DNA of 42,488 bases, from positions 1 through 42,488 of the forward strand of contig JAIQEX010000050.1 of assembly GCA_020073615.1 (NCBI GenBank). Direction: 5' to 3'. Origin of the DNA: Terriglobia bacterium. Its GTDB lineage: Bacteria; Acidobacteriota; Terriglobia; Bryobacterales; Bryobacteraceae. The notes below the pieces were generated by a model. It saw only the letters and a program-made list of their open reading frames with translations, ran no database searches and was not told the origin of the DNA. Below, piece by piece: positions 24,198-33,590 of this stretch. Position 1 is the first letter of the stretch; each line of letters opens with the position of its first letter. The translations under genes and the position numbers were made by a program.

Positions 24198-25533
24198 TGA
24201 ACAGACTCTGGGGAAGGGGTACGCCGCCGACATCCACGTTGAGCTGCATGTCGCCGGGCGCCACGTTGGGCACCACGATGTTGAACTGGTAGAGGCCGAC
24301 GAAGCCGGGGGCGAGGCCTGAGTATTTCACGTCGGCCGGCGTCTGGCCGAAACGGAAATTGACCTGGCTGGTGGTGGCGTCGAGTGCAGGAGTGACGGTG
24401 CCGGCCGGCGTGGCCGGGGTCACCGGTCCAAAGCCGCCCCCGAAGATGGAAAGCACGTCGCCCGGCTTGGGAAGGCGGAAGGTGAATGCGCTCACCAGGC
24501 CCGGTTGCCCGGCGAAGGTCAGCGGCCCGGTGGCGAACTCCGCCGCCGCCCACTGGCGCCCCTGCACGTTGAAGATGGCCGGCGCAAACAGGCCGGGAGC
24601 CACAGCTACCTTCTGGATGGTGAAGGGAGGGCTCGCTTGACCGGCGGGGTTGGTGATCACGACGGGAACGGACCCGATGGTGGGATCCTCGGGCGCCTGC
24701 GCGTTCACCTGTCCGGGGCTGACAAAGGCAATGGCCGCCGGGATGCCGTTGACGGTCACCTTCACGCCATCGAGCGAGAGCGGCGCCACGGTTCCGCCGC
24801 CGGTGAAATCGGCGAGCGTGAAGGGGCGCGTGGTGTTGGCGAAATTGGAGCCGTAGATTTCGATCCACGTGCCCGAAGCCACGCCCGCCTTGGGATTGAA
24901 GTCGCTGGCGCTCTGCACGCCGGCAATCGACGGCGGCCCGGCGTGAGCCTGCGAGCTCAGCACGTAGTCCGCGGTGTAGATGTGGTCGCCGGTGTCGTTG
25001 CCGTCCAGGTTGGCGGCGTTGGCCGCCACGTAGATGTGGACGTTGCCCACGTCGGTCGTGGGCGGAGTCCAGAGCACGGAGAACGTGTTGCTGAGCGAAG
25101 GCTGCGTGTGCTCGATGAACTCCAGCGGAAAATTGGCCGGACAGGGGCGCCCTGGGGCGCTGACGAAGGAGTTGCCGCACAGCACGACTTCTTTGCCGGC
25201 GGCGGTGAAATCTCCCGCCTGCCCACCGGACAGATTGCTTTCCAGGCGAGCCGTCATCTGAAAGCCATAGGCCCTGGCCACAGAGTCGGTGACGACGATC
25301 GAGAGCGTCTGCTGCACCCCGGGCGAATACGTCAGGCCGTTCGGGAAGTTGACCACCACATTGCCGCCGCCGCCGTTGAGCGGCGTGCCCGTGTGGCACG
25401 ACGCGCAGGCTAACGGATCGTCGCCCGGCGCCCCGGTGTAACCGGGATCCGGCCCGGCGGAAAACGCGTGAATCACGACCCCCGAAAGAACGATACCCGT
25501 GACAGCGGCGATGGCCCTGTGTGTCCGCTGCAA
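24181..25533 (-). CDS. Secreted protein with CxxCH motif, IPT/TIG-like region and C-terminal TIGR03437 domain
   Basis: A 450-residue exported protein with a TTG start preceded by AGGAG. A signal peptide (RAIAAVTGIVLSGVVIHAFS) is followed by C-A-S-C-H at about 43-47, a possible haem site, in a Reeler/choice-of-anchor-like N-terminal domain. A middle IPT/TIG-like section contains SGTWIEIYGSNFANTTRP. The C-terminal TIGR03437 domain includes YSGLAPGFVGLYQFNIVVP. TIGR03437 is abundant in Solibacter secretomes; its role is unknown. It starts nine bases after the CHRD gene and is probably co-expressed with it. Confidence 0.8.
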   Translation of the reverse strand: MQRTHRAIAAVTGIVLSGVVIHAFSAGPDPGYTGAPGDDPLACASCHTGTPLNGGGGNVVVNFPNGLTYSPGVQQTLSIVVTDSVARAYGFQMTARLESNLSGGQAGDFTAAGKEVVLCGNSFVSAPGRPCPANFPLEFIEHTQPSLSNTFSVLWTPPTTDVGNVHIYVAANAANLDGNDTGDHIYTADYVLSSQAHAGPPSIAGVQSASDFNPKAGVASGTWIEIYGSNFANTTRPFTLADFTGGGTVAPLSLDGVKVTVNGIPAAIAFVSPGQVNAQAPEDPTIGSVPVVITNPAGQASPPFTIQKVAVAPGLFAPAIFNVQGRQWAAAEFATGPLTFAGQPGLVSAFTFRLPKPGDVLSIFGGGFGPVTPATPAGTVTPALDATTSQVNFRFGQTPADVKYSGLAPGFVGLYQFNIVVPNVAPGDMQLNVDVGGVPLPQSLFITVGQ

Positions 25534-25542
25534 GATCCACTC

Positions 25543-27708
25543 CTACTGGGACGCGACCTGGATGTTGACCGTGTTCGAGGTGGCGGTACCCTGCTTGAGC
25601 ACCAACTGCGCATTGCCGCTCACGCCGCTGGGCACCTGCACAGCGACCTGGTAGAGGCCGACAAAACCCGGCGAGCCAACCGAACCGATCACGTTGGCGG
25701 TCTGGCCGCCCAGGGTCGCGGTCACCCCAGCCGTGTTATTGAAACCGCTGGAGGGCAACACCAGCAGGGCGCCGGTGGTCATCGGCGGCGTGGTCTGGCC
25801 TAACCCGATCGACCAGACGGTCAGTACGTCGCCGGCCTTCGCCGGGTTGGTGGCGCTGACCAGCGAAAAGTCCGGTTTGGTGACCACGGCGATGCTGAGG
25901 TCGTTGCCGCCCGTTAGAATAGCGGGCGCGGTGGTGTTCACCGTAATACTGAACGCGGTGGTGGGACCCGCCGGTGTCGTGATGACCAGCTGCTGGTTGC
26001 CCGCCGGGACTTCAAACGGGACCTGCACGTTCATCTGCCCCGGAATGACACCATATATGGGCGCCTTCACCCCGCCGATGGTCGCGGTTACGCCGTCAAT
26101 GGATGTGGGCACCGCGGTCAACCCGATCACGTCGCTCAGATCGGGGTCGCCGAACGCGACAAGGTTGGTGCCGAAGATCGACATAGCGGACCCGGGGGCG
26201 CCCGCGGTGATGGTGGGCGCGTTGTTGGCGTTCGCCTTGGTAATAGTCGGCGTGGCGAGCGCCGGCGCAAGCTGCGCGCGCATGGCCCCGTTGGGATTCA
26301 CCGCGGTATGGAGATTCTCGTAGAATCCGTTGGGGGTCTGCATCAGTTGCGCCAGGGCGGCGATGCCCGCGGTGTCGGCCACGGTCACGATCCGCTGAAT
26401 GTTCCCGTTGCCGCTGGCGGTGACTACTTTGTTGGCGTTATTGTCCAGACCGCTGAAGATCACCGGAGATCCGTTCACGCCGGCCGCGCCCTGGTGAATA
26501 TGCATGTTATTGAATGTGGTGTTGGCCGGGAAGCCGCGGAAATTCACGTCGAAGACGACCGTACCGGCGGCGATGGTGCCATCCGCATTCCGGACCACGA
26601 AAATGGGGACTTGTGTGGTTGCGGTAGCGCTGAGGCCCGTGACCGGCGGCGTTTCGTTGGCCGGATCCAGGATCACCTGCGCCACCGACTTCTCGGTACG
26701 CCTCACCTGATCGCGCATGGTGCCGCCGGGATTCACGGTGGTGTGGAGGTTGATGTAATGGCTCGAGGGATTGTTGAACAGGTCGTTCAGCGTATTGACT
26801 TCGGCGGCGAACTGGGCGTCGGGGGGCGAAACATCCACCCGGCGGTTCAGGGTGCCGGACCCGGAAGGATCCGCCTGAACCGCATTCGCCCCGGCGGCGA
26901 TTCCGGTATTGAGCACCACACCGGCGGTCACACCGGGAGCGCCAACGCCGTGAATGTGGAAGCCGGTAAACGTGGTACCGGAGACCGCGTCGAGGTTCGA
27001 GTAGATCAGGTTGAAAATCGCCGCGCCCTGAACCACATTGCCGCTCGAGTCGCGCGCGCGCAACGCGGTTACCGAGGCGATGCCCGAAGCGTTCGAAGGC
27101 GGCACCGCCGGAATCTCGTTAGCCGGCTTCATGAGGCCCATGAGGACCGTCATATCCGCCTTCACCAACTGGCCGCGCATGGCGCCACCCGGATGGTCCG
27201 TGGTGTGAATGTTGGCGTAATACTGCGACGGGTTTTGCAGCATGTCCTGGATGACATCGACGGTGGTCGCGGGATTGATCGTGTTGTCCGGGAAATTGAC
27301 CTGTTTGAAGATACTCGCCTTGCCGGTGGCGTCGATGGCGATGTTGTTGGCGGCGTTGGCGCCGATATCCGTCGGAATCACGACGGCCGCCGACACGCCC
27401 GCGGGCCCATGGTGGATGTGCATGTTGTTGGCCGTCACCGCTCCCGAGAACCGGGTCACGAGGTCGAAATCCACCGTCCCGGACAGGATGTTCTTTCCGC
27501 CGCTGTCGCAGACCACATGGACCCAGACGATAATATTCCCCACCGAAGTATCGACAATCGTCGGCACCTCGTTGGTCGCTTGCATGAATGCCAGGAAAGG
27601 TATGGTGTTGGCCCGCTGGCCGCCGCAAGCGGCGGAGTCGTCGGCCCACAACCCGGAAGCACAGACCAGCAGCAGTACAGCGCACAAAACCAGCGTCAAA
27701 TTTTTCAT
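25543..27708 (-). CDS. Secreted protein with three CHRD domains and C-terminal TIGR03437 domain
   Basis: A 721-residue exported protein starting MKNLTLVLCAVLLLVCASGL, with SD GAGGGG upstream. Three CHRD-type domains follow, each with the pattern N-E-x-P, a central H-I-H and a closing L-H-T-x-x-x-P-x-G-x-M-R: compare NNMHIHHGPAG, TGFHIHGVGAPG and NNMHIHQGAAG. A TIG-like region (SIFGTNLVAFGDPDLS) and a TIGR03437 domain (GSPGFVGLYQVAVQVPSG) close the protein. CHRD occurs in chordin and in many bacterial secreted proteins; no enzyme activity is established. It is probably a surface or extracellular protein. Confidence 0.85.
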   Translation of the reverse strand: MKNLTLVLCAVLLLVCASGLWADDSAACGGQRANTIPFLAFMQATNEVPTIVDTSVGNIIVWVHVVCDSGGKNILSGTVDFDLVTRFSGAVTANNMHIHHGPAGVSAAVVIPTDIGANAANNIAIDATGKASIFKQVNFPDNTINPATTVDVIQDMLQNPSQYYANIHTTDHPGGAMRGQLVKADMTVLMGLMKPANEIPAVPPSNASGIASVTALRARDSSGNVVQGAAIFNLIYSNLDAVSGTTFTGFHIHGVGAPGVTAGVVLNTGIAAGANAVQADPSGSGTLNRRVDVSPPDAQFAAEVNTLNDLFNNPSSHYINLHTTVNPGGTMRDQVRRTEKSVAQVILDPANETPPVTGLSATATTQVPIFVVRNADGTIAAGTVVFDVNFRGFPANTTFNNMHIHQGAAGVNGSPVIFSGLDNNANKVVTASGNGNIQRIVTVADTAGIAALAQLMQTPNGFYENLHTAVNPNGAMRAQLAPALATPTITKANANNAPTITAGAPGSAMSIFGTNLVAFGDPDLSDVIGLTAVPTSIDGVTATIGGVKAPIYGVIPGQMNVQVPFEVPAGNQQLVITTPAGPTTAFSITVNTTAPAILTGGNDLSIAVVTKPDFSLVSATNPAKAGDVLTVWSIGLGQTTPPMTTGALLVLPSSGFNNTAGVTATLGGQTANVIGSVGSPGFVGLYQVAVQVPSGVSGNAQLVLKQGTATSNTVNIQVASQ

Positions 27709-27894
27709 ATACAACCCCTCGATGCTGATAAGGATACAGGAACGGTACTTACAGGGCAATGACAGGGACGCCAGATTTAACATCGTCGGCGGGAATATCT
27801 CAGCGGCCGGTGTGGTCCCGCGTACGCGGGCTTGCCGTGTGCCCGGAACTGCGGTTTGCGCGATGTACGGTTTTTAACTTCGGCGGCCTGGTTG

Positions 27895-29169
27895 CTACTT
27901 TTGCCACACCAGCTCGCCGTTCACCACGGTAGCCATGGGTCCGCCGCGGAACGTCCTGCGGTGGAATGGGGAATTGCGGCTGCGCGAGAAGGACTGATTC
28001 ACATCGTACGTCCAGGCGGCCTCCGTGCTGAACACGGTCACGTCACCGGCGCCGCCGGTGGCCAGCGTGCCCCGTCCCAGCCGCATCACCGACTCCGGCC
28101 CGGTGGTGAACAGCTCCACCATGCGGTTGACGGTGATCCTGCCGGGGTGGACCAGTTCTTCGAGCGCCAGTGCGACGGCGGTCTCCAGGCCAATGATGCC
28201 GAAGGGACACCTTTCGAACTCTTGCATCTTTTCGCTGCCCGGGTGCGGCGCGTGGTCGGTGGCGATGGCGCTCACCGTGCCCGCCGCGATCCCTTCCACC
28301 ACCGCGCGCAGGTCGCAGCCGGAGCGCAGCGGCGGCTTCATCTTGTAATTGCTGTCGTAGGGCGCCATGGCCCGGTCGGTGAGCGAGAAATGGTGCGGAG
28401 TGGCTTCGCAGGTCACCGGCAGGCCCTGCGCGCGGGCGTAGGCCACCATGGCCACCGCGTGGCGCGTGGAGATGTGGGCCACGTGGTAGCGCGCGCCCGT
28501 GAGCTCGGCCAGCACCAGGTCCCGCGCCACCATCACGTCTTCGGCCGCGGCGGGTATGCCGCGCAGTCCCCAGCGCACCGACTGCGCACCTTCGTGCATG
28601 TCGCCGCCGGCGCTGAGGTGCAAATCCTCGCAATGCTGGATCACCGGCAAGTCGTACGACCGCGCGAACTCCAGGGCACGGCGCATGACGCGCGCGCTCA
28701 TCACCGGCAGGCCGTCGTCGGATACGGCCACGGCGCCGGCGGCCTTCATGGCGCCGATGGCCGCCAGCTCCTCGCCCGCGCTGCCCTTGGTGATGGCCCC
28801 GATGGGAAACACGTTGACCAGCGCCTTGTGGCGGGCGCGCTCCACGATGTAGCTGGTCACCGTCGCGCTGTCGTTCACCGGTTTGGTGTTGGGCATCGCG
28901 CAGATGGAGGTAAACCCGCCGGCCGCCGCCGCCCGCGAGCCGCTCTCGATGGTCTCGGCATGCTCGAAGCCCGGCTCCCGCAGGTGCACGTGCATGTCGA
29001 TGAACCCCGGCGCCACGATCATTCCCGTGGCGTCGAACACCTGCGCCTTGGGCGAGGAAAGATCGGGCGCCACCCCCGCGATCCGCCCGTCCACGATCAG
29101 CACGTCGGCGATGCGGTCGGTCTGTGACGCGGGGTCGATCACCCGCCCGTTCTTAATAACGATGCTCAT
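27895..29169 (-). CDS. pyrC: Dihydroorotase (type I)
   Basis: A 424-residue amidohydrolase starting [20 protein letters not shown]. Metal-site motifs: [36 protein letters not shown] and ATDHAPH, so all ligands are present and the enzyme should be active. It closes carbamoyl-aspartate to dihydroorotate in pyrimidine synthesis. The start overlaps the pyrB stop as ATGA. The frame stays open far upstream, antisense-like through pyrB and beyond, but that extension is not homologous to anything expected. The 186 bases between its stop and 27709 hold no recognised element. Confidence 0.94.
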   Translation of the reverse strand: MSIVIKNGRVIDPASQTDRIADVLIVDGRIAGVAPDLSSPKAQVFDATGMIVAPGFIDMHVHLREPGFEHAETIESGSRAAAAGGFTSICAMPNTKPVNDSATVTSYIVERARHKALVNVFPIGAITKGSAGEELAAIGAMKAAGAVAVSDDGLPVMSARVMRRALEFARSYDLPVIQHCEDLHLSAGGDMHEGAQSVRWGLRGIPAAAEDVMVARDLVLAELTGARYHVAHISTRHAVAMVAYARAQGLPVTCEATPHHFSLTDRAMAPYDSNYKMKPPLRSGCDLRAVVEGIAAGTVSAIATDHAPHPGSEKMQEFERCPFGIIGLETAVALALEELVHPGRITVNRMVELFTTGPESVMRLGRGTLATGGAGDVTVFSTEAAWTYDVNQSFSRSRNSPFHRRTFRGGPMATVVNGELVWQK

Positions 29170-30116
29170 TGCCTTTCCCCGGCCCCCGGCCCCTGGCTCC
29201 CGGCCCCCGGCCCGATCACCTTCTCCAGCACCGCCATGCGCACGGCCACGCCATTCTCCACCTGGTTCAGAATCACCGAGCGCTGGAAATCGGCCACCTC
29301 GCTCGAGAGCTCGCGGCCGCGGTTGATGGGCCCCGGGTGCATCACGATGGCCTCCGGCTTGGCCAGGTCCAGGTGCTCCAGGCGCAGGCCGTAGAATTGG
29401 AAATATTCGCTCGCCGGAAACGCCGCTTCGTGCTGCCGCTCGAGCTGCACGCGCAGCATCATGATGACGTCGGCGTCGCGGATGGCTTCGCGGATGTCGG
29501 TGGTGAGCCGCACGCCGGGCGCCAGTTGCGCCAGCTCCACGGGCAGCAGCGAGGCCGGGCCGCACAGCACGATATCGGCGCCGAACCTGGCCAGCAGGTG
29601 CACGTTGGAGCGCGCCACGCGGCTGTGCGCGATGTCGCCGATAATCGCCACGCGCAGCCCCTCCAGCGTGCCACGGTGGTCCAGGATAGTGCGCGCATCG
29701 AGCAGCGCCTGGGTGGGATGCTCGTGCGTGCCGTCGCCCGCGTTGATGATGGGCGTGGGCAGATGGCGTGCCAGAAAATGGGGCGCGCCGGAGGCCGCGT
29801 GGCGCATCACGATGGCGTCGGGCCGCATGGCCGCCAGCGTGTTCAGCGTGTCCACCAGCGATTCGCCCTTGGACACGCTGGAGCCCGAAGCCGTGATCGA
29901 AATGGCGTCGGCGCTCAGCCGCTTGGCGGCGATCTCGAAGCTGGTGCGCGTCCGCGTGGAGGCTTCGTAGAACAGGTTCACGATCATTTTCCCGCGGAGC
30001 GTATCCAGTTTCTTCAACGACTGGCTTTGTACGGGCTGAAAATATTTGGCGCGCGCCAAAATGGCTTCGATCTCGGCGCGTTCCAGCTCCTCGATTCCGA
30101 GCAGTCCGGCGGGCAT
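29166..30116 (-). CDS. pyrB: Aspartate carbamoyltransferase catalytic chain
   Basis: A 316-residue enzyme with the carbamoyl-phosphate motif [12 protein letters not shown], the aspartate-side [10 protein letters not shown] and MHPGPINRG. It joins carbamoyl phosphate and aspartate. The last 15 residues ([15 protein letters not shown]) are low complexity and are encoded by a G-rich repeat that does not belong to the enzyme fold; the protein is slightly long for the family because of it. It starts six bases after pyrR and ends in an ATGA overlap with pyrC. Confidence 0.94.
   Translation of the reverse strand: MPAGLLGIEELERAEIEAILARAKYFQPVQSQSLKKLDTLRGKMIVNLFYEASTRTRTSFEIAAKRLSADAISITASGSSVSKGESLVDTLNTLAAMRPDAIVMRHAASGAPHFLARHLPTPIINAGDGTHEHPTQALLDARTILDHRGTLEGLRVAIIGDIAHSRVARSNVHLLARFGADIVLCGPASLLPVELAQLAPGVRLTTDIREAIRDADVIMMLRVQLERQHEAAFPASEYFQFYGLRLEHLDLAKPEAIVMHPGPINRGRELSSEVADFQRSVILNQVENGVAVRMAVLEKVIGPGAGSQGPGAGERQ
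29177..29213 (-). repeat. G-rich tract with six G-runs at the pyrB/pyrC junction
   Basis: The minus strand has six runs of three to five G with loops of two to five bases, overlapping the last pyrB codons and ending eight bases before the pyrC start. It shares GGGGGCCGGG-type blocks with the tract at 9094-9125. Quadruplex formation in the mRNA could affect pyrC translation. The AAAGG that serves pyrC lies just after the tract. Confidence 0.6.
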
Positions 30117-30122
30117 TTGGGT

Positions 30123-30686
30123 CTAAGCGACTTCGGTCGCGGCCTTTTCCACGAGCAGCACTTTCTCCATTTGGTCGATCTCCTGGAGCTTCACTTCGAT
30201 GATCTCGATGTCGGTGGTTTGCACCACGCGGCCAATGAATTTGGCCTCGATGGGCAGCTCGCGATGGCCGCGGTCGATGAGCGCCAGGAGCTGCACGCGC
30301 GCCGGACGGCCGTGGTCGAACAGCGCGTCGAGCGCGGCGCGGATGGTGCGGCCGGTGTACAGCACGTCGTCCATCAGGATGATGTCCTTGCCCTGCACGG
30401 AAAACGGAATTTCCGTGGCGCTGACCACGGGCTTGATGTCCACGGTGGTGAGATCGTCGCGATACAGGTTGATATCCAGGATGCCCACCGGGATTTTGCG
30501 CTGTTCGAGCGCTTCGATCTTCTTCGCCAGGCGCTGCGCCAGCGGAACGCCGCGCCGCCGGATGCCGATAAACGCGAGCTGATCGAGGTCTTTCGTCTTT
30601 TCGAGAATCTCGTGCGCCAGGCGGACCAGCGTCCGATCGATCTCCGAAGCGCTCATGAGCTGGGCTTTCTCGCGGGTGAGGGACAT
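30123..30686 (-). CDS. pyrR: PyrR bifunctional regulator / uracil phosphoribosyltransferase
   Basis: A 187-residue type I phosphoribosyltransferase with the PRPP loop IILMDDVLYTGRTIRAAL and the conserved FIGIRRRGVPLAQRLA. In Gram-positives PyrR binds pyr mRNA in response to UMP; in other phyla the regulatory mechanism is less clear. As first gene of pyrR-pyrB-pyrC it fits an autoregulatory role. I saw no typical PyrR-binding anti-antiterminator in the 50 bases before the start codon. Residual uracil phosphoribosyltransferase activity is likely from family knowledge. Confidence 0.92.
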   Translation of the reverse strand: MSLTREKAQLMSASEIDRTLVRLAHEILEKTKDLDQLAFIGIRRRGVPLAQRLAKKIEALEQRKIPVGILDINLYRDDLTTVDIKPVVSATEIPFSVQGKDIILMDDVLYTGRTIRAALDALFDHGRPARVQLLALIDRGHRELPIEAKFIGRVVQTTDIEIIEVKLQEIDQMEKVLLVEKAATEVA

Positions 30687-30735
30687 AGTGCTCCGAAGGA
30701 CAGGGTATCACGCGAGGCGCCCGGCACATTGCGTC

Positions 30736-30780
30736 TTGACACGATATAGCGTGATGCGATACAGTTGAAGACGATGTATC
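30736..30780 (+). promoter_or_regulatory. Promoter and inverted repeat upstream of the rhodanese-PadR genes
   Basis: TTGACA at 30736-30741 and an extended -10 (TGC then GATACA at 30758-30763) are 16 bases apart. GATACA is also the left arm of a dyad whose right arm TGTATC is at 30775-30780. A regulator bound there would cover the start of transcription. The PadR protein encoded second in the unit is the natural candidate, by inference only. Confidence 0.5.
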
Positions 30781-30805
30781 TGTGCGAGGGGAGGAGAACA
30801 AAAGC

Positions 30806-31750
30806 ATGAGCATTTCGCGATGGACGCAAACCGCGGGCCTGCTGGCGTGTCTGGCGCTGGCGCCGGCGAACCACGCCGCTGCACCGGCATGCGGAGGGCA
30901 CGGCGACCGCGGCACGATGCTAGTGTCGAGCGCGTGGCTGGCCGAACACCTGCGGGACGCGAACCTGGTGATCCTGTCGGTAGGGGAGAAGAGCGAGTAT
31001 GACGCGGGGCACATCCCCGGCGCGCTCTTCGTGGACTACATGGAGACGCATACCATGCCGGAGCCGGGGCATGGGCTGGCTGTGGAACTGCCGCCCATGG
31101 CGGAGCTGGCGCAGACCTTCGGCAAGCTGGGCGTATCCAACGATTCGCGCATCGTTCTTTATATGAGCCACGACTGGAACTCGCCCACGGCGCGTATCTT
31201 CCTGACGCTCGATGCCATGGGACTGGGAGCGCACACCTCGATCCTCGATGGCGGCTTCCCGGTCTGGAAGGGCGAAGGAAGGGCGGTATCGGCCGAGGTG
31301 CGCAAGGTCACCGCGGGGAAGCTGACGCCGTGTCCGCAGAGCGACATCATCGCGGACGTGGATTACGTGCGCACCCATCTGCGCCAGCCGGGCGTGGATA
31401 TCGTGGATGCGCGCGACCCGGAGTTTTACAGCGGCGCCCGGATTCCGCGGGACCAGCGCGCGGGCCACATCCCCGGCGCCAGTAATATCACCTTCTCGAC
31501 GCTGGTGGATGACCAGGGAAAGCTGAAGTCCGTCGAGGCCCTTCAAGAAAAGTTCCGCGGCGCCGGCATCAAACCGGGCGACCGCGTGGTGTCGTATTGC
31601 CACATCGGCCAGCAGGCCAGCCTGGTCTACTTTGTGGCGCGCTACCTGGGGTACGACGCGCGTCTCTACGACGGCTCCTGGCAGGATTGGAGCGCGCACC
31701 AGGAACTGCCCGTCGAAAAACCCGCGGAGGCCGCTTCAGCCAAGCAGTGA
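30806..31750 (+). CDS. Exported tandem-rhodanese thiosulfate sulfurtransferase
   Basis: A 314-residue protein with a signal peptide (SRWTQTAGLLACLALAPANHA), then two rhodanese domains. The N-terminal domain keeps the fold markers (EKSEYDAGHIPGALFVDY) but the active loop reads Y-M-S-H-D-W, with no Cys, as in classical two-domain enzymes. The C-terminal domain has Cys265 in SYCHIGQQAS. It would move sulfane sulfur from thiosulfate to cyanide or thiols in the periplasm. SD GGGGAGGAG precedes the start at 30806. A PadR regulator follows 24 bases later. Confidence 0.88.
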   Translation: MSISRWTQTAGLLACLALAPANHAAAPACGGHGDRGTMLVSSAWLAEHLRDANLVILSVGEKSEYDAGHIPGALFVDYMETHTMPEPGHGLAVELPPMAELAQTFGKLGVSNDSRIVLYMSHDWNSPTARIFLTLDAMGLGAHTSILDGGFPVWKGEGRAVSAEVRKVTAGKLTPCPQSDIIADVDYVRTHLRQPGVDIVDARDPEFYSGARIPRDQRAGHIPGASNITFSTLVDDQGKLKSVEALQEKFRGAGIKPGDRVVSYCHIGQQASLVYFVARYLGYDARLYDGSWQDWSAHQELPVEKPAEAASAKQ

Positions 31751-31774
31751 GGCACGTTGGAAAGGTCGCTACCA

Positions 31775-32128
31775 ATGAAAGATGAATTGCCGTTGCCCCT
31801 GACCGCCGCGCTCTTCCAGGTTCTCGTCGCGTTGAGCGACGGCGACAAGCACGGCTACGCCATTCTGAAGGAAGTGGAGGAGCAGAGCGGCGGAGAAGTA
31901 CGCCTGAGCACGGGGACGCTCTACGGCATCATCAAGCGCCTGCTGACGGATGGCATGATCGTCGAGGTGCGGCAGCGGCCGCCGGCGGAGGACGACGACT
32001 CGCGCCGCCGCTACTACCGCCTGACGCCCTGGGGCCGCCAGGTAGCCGCGGCCGAGGCGGAGCGGATGGAGAAAGCCATTGCGGCCGCCCGCGTGAAGCG
32101 GCTCCTAAAGAGACCCGTCACCACGTAA
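31775..32128 (+). CDS. PadR-family transcriptional regulator
   Basis: A 117-residue winged-helix protein of the short PadR class: LTAALFQVLVALSDGDKHGY and LSTGTLYGIIKRLLTDGMIV are the family core, followed by RRRYYRLTPWGRQVAAAEAE and a C-terminal dimerisation helix. In Acidobacteria such regulators often sit next to ADOP permeases. Here the neighbour is a rhodanese, 24 bases upstream in the same transcript. GGAAAGG before the ATG at 31775 supports this start; a TTG at 31757 is less likely. Confidence 0.88.
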   Translation: MKDELPLPLTAALFQVLVALSDGDKHGYAILKEVEEQSGGEVRLSTGTLYGIIKRLLTDGMIVEVRQRPPAEDDDSRRRYYRLTPWGRQVAAAEAERMEKAIAAARVKRLLKRPVTT

Positions 32129-32200
32129 CCGGGTCACCGCTTACCGGCCGTAAGGTTGGCCGCGCCCACCGTCCACTCGTCCGGGATTAACCTGGAGTTC

Positions 32201-33265
32201 ATGCCCGTCCTGTCAGCCGCCGAGCTCACGCAATTCGCCCTGGACATCCTGCGAGCCGCGGGCGTGCCGCCGCACAAGGCCGAAGCCGCGGCCGTCTCCC
32301 TGGTGGCCTCGAACCTGCGCGGCGTGGATTCGCACGGCATCCAGCTCCTCCCTTTCTATGTGGACCAGTTGCTGGCCGGCGAAGTGGATGCGCGCGCCGA
32401 TGGCCGCATCGTTTCCGAAAGCGGCGCCTGTTTACTGTTCGACGGCCAGAACGGGCTGGGCCAGTGGATTGCCGGCGTGTGCTGCGAGCACGCCGTGCGC
32501 CTCGCCGGGCAACACGGCCTGGGGATGGTGGTGGCGCGCGAATCGAACCATTTCGGGGCGGCGGCCTGGTGGGCGCAGAAGATCCGCGCGGCGGGGCAGA
32601 TCGGCATCGTGATGTGCAACGCGTCGCCCATCGTGCCGCCGTGGCAGGGCCGGGAAGGGCGGCTGGGCACCAATCCCATCTGCATGTCGGTGCCGGGGCC
32701 GTGGCTGCTGGACATGGCCACCACCACGGTGGCCGCGGGCCGCATCTTCAAAGCGCTCATCAACGGGCAGCCGGAGATTCCGCCCGGCTGGGCACTCGAC
32801 TCCGCGGGCGTGCCCACCACCAAAACCGCCGACGCGTACAAGGGCTTGCTGATGCCCCTGGGCGGGTACAAGGGCAGCGGCCTCGCCATGATGGTGGAAA
32901 TTCTCTGCTCCGTGGTGGGCGGCGGCGCCATGGCAAACGAGGTGGGCGGCATCCGCTTCCGCGGCAAAACGGTGCGCACCAGCCAGATGTTCCTGGCCAT
33001 AGACGTGGCGCGTTTCCTGCCGGTGGACGAGTTCGCGGCGCGCGTGGCGCAGCTTGTGAGCCTCATGAAGAGCACGCCCGCGGCTCCGGGCTTCGACGAA
33101 GTGCTGGTGGCGGGCGACCCCGAGTGGCGTAACGAAGCGGAGCGGCGCGCGAGCGGCATCCCCATCGTCGAAGGCAACTGGGACAAACTGTGCCAGGCGG
33201 CCGCGCGGCTCGGCGTGCCCGCGCCCCAGACCGATGCGGAAAGGCGACCGCAAGAAGGACGCTGA
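32201..33265 (+). CDS. Ldh2/malate-L-lactate dehydrogenase family oxidoreductase
   Basis: A 354-residue NAD(P)-dependent enzyme. It has the family's catalytic His region (LRGVDSHGIQLLPFYVDQL), the cofactor-binding VARESNHFGAAAWW, and TNPICMSVPGPWLLDMATT. Members reduce 2-oxo acids such as malate, ureidoglycolate, sulfolactate or imino acids; the substrate cannot be told. The ATG at 32201 is preceded closely by TGGAG. A TTG at 32156 would add 15 residues without family support. It lies 72 bases after padR. Confidence 0.87.
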   Translation: MPVLSAAELTQFALDILRAAGVPPHKAEAAAVSLVASNLRGVDSHGIQLLPFYVDQLLAGEVDARADGRIVSESGACLLFDGQNGLGQWIAGVCCEHAVRLAGQHGLGMVVARESNHFGAAAWWAQKIRAAGQIGIVMCNASPIVPPWQGREGRLGTNPICMSVPGPWLLDMATTTVAAGRIFKALINGQPEIPPGWALDSAGVPTTKTADAYKGLLMPLGGYKGSGLAMMVEILCSVVGGGAMANEVGGIRFRGKTVRTSQMFLAIDVARFLPVDEFAARVAQLVSLMKSTPAAPGFDEVLVAGDPEWRNEAERRASGIPIVEGNWDKLCQAAARLGVPAPQTDAERRPQEGR

Positions 33266-33317
33266 AAGCTGCTGGTGGAAAGCCGGGTTCTAAGCTAAGA
33301 AGAGCGGGTATGCCAGC

Positions 33318-33383
33318 GGGCGACAGCTTGTTCCTGCCGGCGAGAGGTGGAGGGGTGGGTGCCTCCGGGCGACAGCTTGTTCC
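33318..33383 (+). repeat. Pair of 17-bp direct repeats in the 366-base gap after the Ldh2 gene
   Basis: The block GGGCGACAGCTTGTTCC occurs at 33318-33334 and 33367-33383, 49 bases apart, with similar GC-rich flanks ending in GGTGG. The rest of the 33266-33631 gap shows no gene. The pair may be a degenerate dispersed repeat. Confidence 0.6.
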
Positions 33384-33590
33384 CGGGGGCAGGTGGTGGG
33401 TTTTCGATAGTGAACCGTGTCGTCGAGTTCGCTCTCCTGGAAGGACGCATCGAATGTGTCCTACGCTGTCGATTCTAAAGGCGGCGCGGCGCGCATGGTA
33501 TCCGTAATATCCTGTAGATGCGGCGCGAATTTGTGCCGTCCGTAGTTTCCGCAACCCCATTTGCGTGGAATACCCGCTTTTTATGTACCG

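Noticed and set aside
29170-31014. Very long N-terminal extension of pyrC
   Set aside because: It is translation of pyrB and pyrR in the wrong frame; the ATGA overlap and family N-terminus fix the start at 29169.
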